Position numbers and translations under genes: made by a program
NCBI GenBank assembly: GCA_021828245.1
Contig: JAKASC010000097.1
Span: 1 to 8,600 of the forward strand
Length of the DNA stretch: 8,600 bases
From: Acidobacteriota bacterium
GTDB lineage: Bacteria > Acidobacteriota > Terriglobia > UBA7540
Direction: 5' to 3'
Notes under the pieces: model-generated
Databases searched by the model: none
Seen by the model: the letters and a program-made list of their open reading frames with translations, nothing else
Told to the model about the DNA's origin: nothing
Shown here: positions 6,681 to 8,600 of the stretch, one piece after another
Position numbering within the stretch: the stretch's first letter is position 1
How the letters are laid out: every line of letters starts with the position of its first letter

Positions 6681-8039
6681 ATGATCCCTCGTTACACACG
6701 CCCCGAGATGGGCCGCATTTGGAGCGATGAAAACAAATTTCAGACCTGGCTGGCGGTGGAGATTGCCACCGCGGAGGCCGAAGCCGAAGCCGGCTTGATT
6801 CCCAAGAGCGCCGCGCGCGCTATCCGCCGAAAAGCGCGCTTCGACGTGGCGCGTATTCTCGAAATCGAAAAGGAAGTCAAGCACGACGTCATCGCCTTCA
6901 CCACTAACGTCGCCGAACACGTCGGCCGCGAGGCTCGCTATCTCCACTTTGGCCTCACCTCGAACGATGTCGTGGACACGGCGCAGGCGCTGCAAATTCG
7001 TCAGGCGTCGGAACTGTTGCGCGCGGGCCTGGAGCGGCTCGGCAAAATCCTGAAAAGACGCGCCCTGGAGTTCCAACACACGCCGATGATTGGCCGCACG
7101 CACGGCATCCACGCCGAACCCATTACCTTCGGCCTCAAGCTCGCCGTCTGGTACGCGGAAAACGAGCGGAACCTGAAGCGGCTGGATTTTGCCGCCGAAC
7201 AAATGCGGGTCGGCAAAATCTCGGGAGCCGTCGGAACCTACGCCCACCTTTCTCCTGCCATCGAGAAGAAAATCCTGGCCAAGCTCGGCCTTGAGCCCGC
7301 GCCCGCTACGACGCAGGTGATCCAGCGCGATCGCCACGCCTTCTATCTCTCGACCCTCGCCGTGATTGCCGCCTCGCTTGAGAAGATGGCGCTCGAGATT
7401 CGTGGCCTGCAACGCACCGAGGTGCGCGAAGCGGAAGAATATTTCGCGCCGGGCCAGAAGGGCTCCTCGGCCATGCCGCATAAGCGCAACCCCGTCCAGG
7501 CGGAGCAAATCTGCGGCCTGGCGCGCGTGGTGCGGGCCAACGCCCAGGCGGCGCTTGAAAACGTGGCGCTTTGGCACGAGCGCGATATTTCTCATTCCTC
7601 GGTCGAACGCATCATTCTGCCTGATTCGACCATCCTGCTCGATTACCTGCTCGATAGGACCGCGAACCTGATTGAGAAGATGTTCGTCTATCCCGAGCGG
7701 ATGAGGGAAAACTTGAATTTGATGCGCGGCTTGATTTTCTCCGGCCAGCTTTTGCTCACGCTCACCGAGAAAGGCGCCTCGCGCGAAGACGCCTACCGCT
7801 GGGTGCAACGCAACGCCATGCAGGTTTGGCAAACGCGCGAGGATTTCCGCGCGCTCGTCGAGCGCGATGCCGACATCCGCGGGCTTCTCTCACCTGAAGA
7901 AATCGGCGACATCTTTAACGTCGGTCGGTACCTCAAGCACGTGGATGAAATCTTCCGACGGACCTTCCAACCGGCGGCGGGAGGGCGACGACAGCGCGAC
8001 CAAAGCAAATCAGGCAAGCAGGGGCCAAGAGGTTCTTAA
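6681..8039 (+). CDS. purB: Adenylosuccinate lyase
   Basis: PurB cleaves fumarate from SAICAR and from adenylosuccinate, acting twice in purine synthesis, in the cytoplasm as a homotetramer. The 452-residue protein belongs to the aspartase/fumarase superfamily. It shows LTSNDVVDT (92-100), MIGRTHGIHAEP (136-147, with the family His), SGAVGTYAHL (181-190), and the signature loop GSSAMPHKRNP (261-271) that carries the catalytic Ser. ALWHERDISHSSVERI (296-311) and the C-terminal PurB domain (LTEKGASREDAYRWVQRNAM) follow. The N-terminus MIPRYTRPEMGRIWSDENKF is the usual compact bacterial form, supporting the ATG at 6681. The last ~19 residues (from about 434, GGRRQRDQSKSGKQG) form a basic, low-complexity tail that probably extends beyond the conserved fold. 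No other purine gene is adjacent. Confidence 0.97.
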   Translation: MIPRYTRPEMGRIWSDENKFQTWLAVEIATAEAEAEAGLIPKSAARAIRRKARFDVARILEIEKEVKHDVIAFTTNVAEHVGREARYLHFGLTSNDVVDTAQALQIRQASELLRAGLERLGKILKRRALEFQHTPMIGRTHGIHAEPITFGLKLAVWYAENERNLKRLDFAAEQMRVGKISGAVGTYAHLSPAIEKKILAKLGLEPAPATTQVIQRDRHAFYLSTLAVIAASLEKMALEIRGLQRTEVREAEEYFAPGQKGSSAMPHKRNPVQAEQICGLARVVRANAQAALENVALWHERDISHSSVERIILPDSTILLDYLLDRTANLIEKMFVYPERMRENLNLMRGLIFSGQLLLTLTEKGASREDAYRWVQRNAMQVWQTREDFRALVERDADIRGLLSPEEIGDIFNVGRYLKHVDEIFRRTFQPAAGGRRQRDQSKSGKQGPRGS

Positions 8040-8119
8040 GGACATGGCTTGGCAAGGGATTAGGCAGGCCAACCTTGAGCGCGCGGTTGATGACCGTCTG
8101 AGGCTGGGCAGGGACGCTA

Positions 8120-8128
8120 TGGTAGAAT
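8120..8128 (+). promoter_or_regulatory. Candidate extended -10 promoter of the last gene
   Basis: TGGTAGAAT contains TGn and TAGAAT (five of six matches to TATAAT). A start of transcription near 8135 would leave a leader of about 125 bases before the ATG at 8261. No good -35 is found at 17 bases; TTGATG at 8087-8092 is too far away. The stretch 8040-8119 between the purB stop and this site shows no gene and no T-tailed terminator hairpin. Confidence 0.42.
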
Positions 8129-8134
8129 AGCTAA

Positions 8135-8254
8135 GGAGTGTGTGGCCGCGCGGCGGAGGCAACGCCGAAGGATGCAACTCCGAATGGGGAGCCGCCATCG
8201 TAAGAGGGTAAGAGAGAAAAGGCAGACGGTGTAAAGGCCGCCCTCTGCCGGCGG
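8135..8254 (+). other. Stem-rich 5' leader, possible structured RNA
   Basis: The transcribed leader can fold into a small junction closed by GGCGG (8152-8156) with CCGCC (8192-8196). It would enclose GGC-AAC-GCC (8158-8166), the unpaired GAAGGATGCAA (8167-8177) and CTCC-GAATGG-GGAG. A competing helix, CGGCG (8151-8155) with CGCCG (8163-8167), uses the same bases. A perfect palindrome GCCGCGCGGC lies at 8145-8154. A purine-rich linker (8201-8220) follows, then a hairpin with stem GGCAGA (8221-8226) and TCTGCC (8244-8249) that ends just before the GGCGG likely to serve as ribosome-binding site. GCCGAAGGATGCAA recalls the glycine-aptamer core, but the matching CTCTCAGG segment is absent, so I do not assign a riboswitch class. 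Base pairing is seen; function is inferred. Confidence 0.3.
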
Positions 8255-8260
8255 ATGGAC

Positions 8261-8600
8261 ATGCCAAGCACGGAAACTCAAGTCGGGATCGGGCAAACCC
8301 CGCCAGCTAACGCCAAAGCCCCACCTGAGCCAAGCTTCGAGCTCACTTTTGTTGAATCTCCGGGCATTCTGGCGTCGCTGCGGGAAGGGCTGCATGACCT
8401 ATTGCACACCCCCAAGGTCACGGTCCCCGCGAAATATTATGCCGGCCAAGCCCGCTTGCCCGTCACGGAAATGCCGCCGTGGTGGCGCGATCTGCCGAAT
8501 CAAATCCGCTTTCTGTTTGAAAAGCCCCGCGACGAAATCAGCGTTTTTAATCGCGCTCAAGCCAAAAAGCGAGCCTTGTGCGGCCTCCTCGGCGCTGTCA
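8261..8600 (+). CDS. Hypothetical protein, N-terminal fragment (possible TonB-like N-terminus)
   Basis: An ATG at 8261 opens a frame that runs without a stop to the window edge (113 codons). An in-frame TAA at 8201-8203 limits the upstream end, and an in-frame ATG at 8255 is an alternative start. The visible protein is soluble in character. It has a Pro/Ala-rich start (TPPANAKAPPEP), then two similar amphipathic segments, ILASLREGLHDLLHTPKVTV (36-55) and WWRDLPNQIRFLFEKPRDEI (74-93), and a basic patch AQAKKRAL before CGLLGAV, which may begin a membrane segment. This arrangement recalls the cytoplasmic part of acidobacterial energy-transducer (TonB-family) proteins, but without the rest of the gene the family cannot be confirmed. 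Codon usage matches the neighbours. The leader and candidate promoter at 8120 indicate transcription independent of purB. Confidence 0.65.
   Translation, partial: MPSTETQVGIGQTPPANAKAPPEPSFELTFVESPGILASLREGLHDLLHTPKVTVPAKYYAGQARLPVTEMPPWWRDLPNQIRFLFEKPRDEISVFNRAQAKKRALCGLLGAV

Noticed and set aside
6615..7832. Minus-strand open frame of 405 codons antisense to purB
   Set aside because: It is complementary to an unmistakable purB. Its composition (His, Arg and Gly rich) is that of a reverse-complement shadow, and no domain is seen.
8049..8072. TTGGC...GCCAA hairpin after purB as a terminator
   Set aside because: A five-base stem with a 14-base loop and no following T tract is too weak to call.
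8160..8200. Signal recognition particle RNA apical domain
   Set aside because: The GGAA tetraloop context and the symmetric loop sequence of SRP RNA are absent; only a short GAAGGA similarity exists.
8151..8220. Glycine riboswitch
   Set aside because: GCCGAAGGATGCAA is similar to one conserved segment, but the obligatory CTCTCAGG partner and the second aptamer are not found, and the gene context is not glycine metabolism.

Overview
The window is a GC-rich (roughly 60% by eye) bacterial chromosomal segment made mostly of housekeeping and metabolic genes on both strands. Several things fit a soil Acidobacteriota-like genome: the gene content, a two-subunit molybdenum hydroxylase with a Tat signal, an IS4-type transposase relic, and a partial gene at the right end that resembles the cytoplasmic part of acidobacterial TonB-like proteins. 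This placement is an inference and is not proven by the sequence.

Layout, left to right. (1) The last ~175 codons of mutS (+), then anmK (+) for recycling of cell-wall anhydro-MurNAc. (2) A convergent pair of genes on the minus strand, tsaC/YrdC (threonylcarbamoyl-AMP synthase for tRNA t6A) followed by a DUF218/YdcF-SanA-like membrane-anchored protein. Its stop codon overlaps the anmK stop. (3) About 675 bp between tsaC and the next operon, filled mainly by a decayed IS4-family transposase with a frameshift and an in-frame stop. A candidate tsaC promoter lies at its tsaC-proximal edge. (4) A minus-strand operon of two translationally coupled genes: an IorA/CoxS-like [2Fe-2S] subunit and an IorB-like molybdopterin-binding subunit with a Tat signal. 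(5) A divergent intergenic region of ~280 bp, then purB (+), adenylosuccinate lyase. (6) A ~220-bp intergenic region with a candidate promoter and a stem-rich leader, then an open reading frame that runs off the right edge (+).

The functional units are DNA mismatch repair and muropeptide recycling; tRNA modification plus an envelope protein; a probably exported molybdenum hydroxylase; and purine biosynthesis. They are ordinary neighbours rather than one integrated system. I found no CRISPR array, tRNA, rRNA or intact mobile element, and no convincing new multi-gene system. The points most worth a second look are the structured leader at about 8135-8260, the transposase relic with its exactly definable lesions, an 18-bp direct repeat bracketing the hydroxylase large subunit, and the recurrent TGG-TA extended -10-like element upstream of three transcription units.
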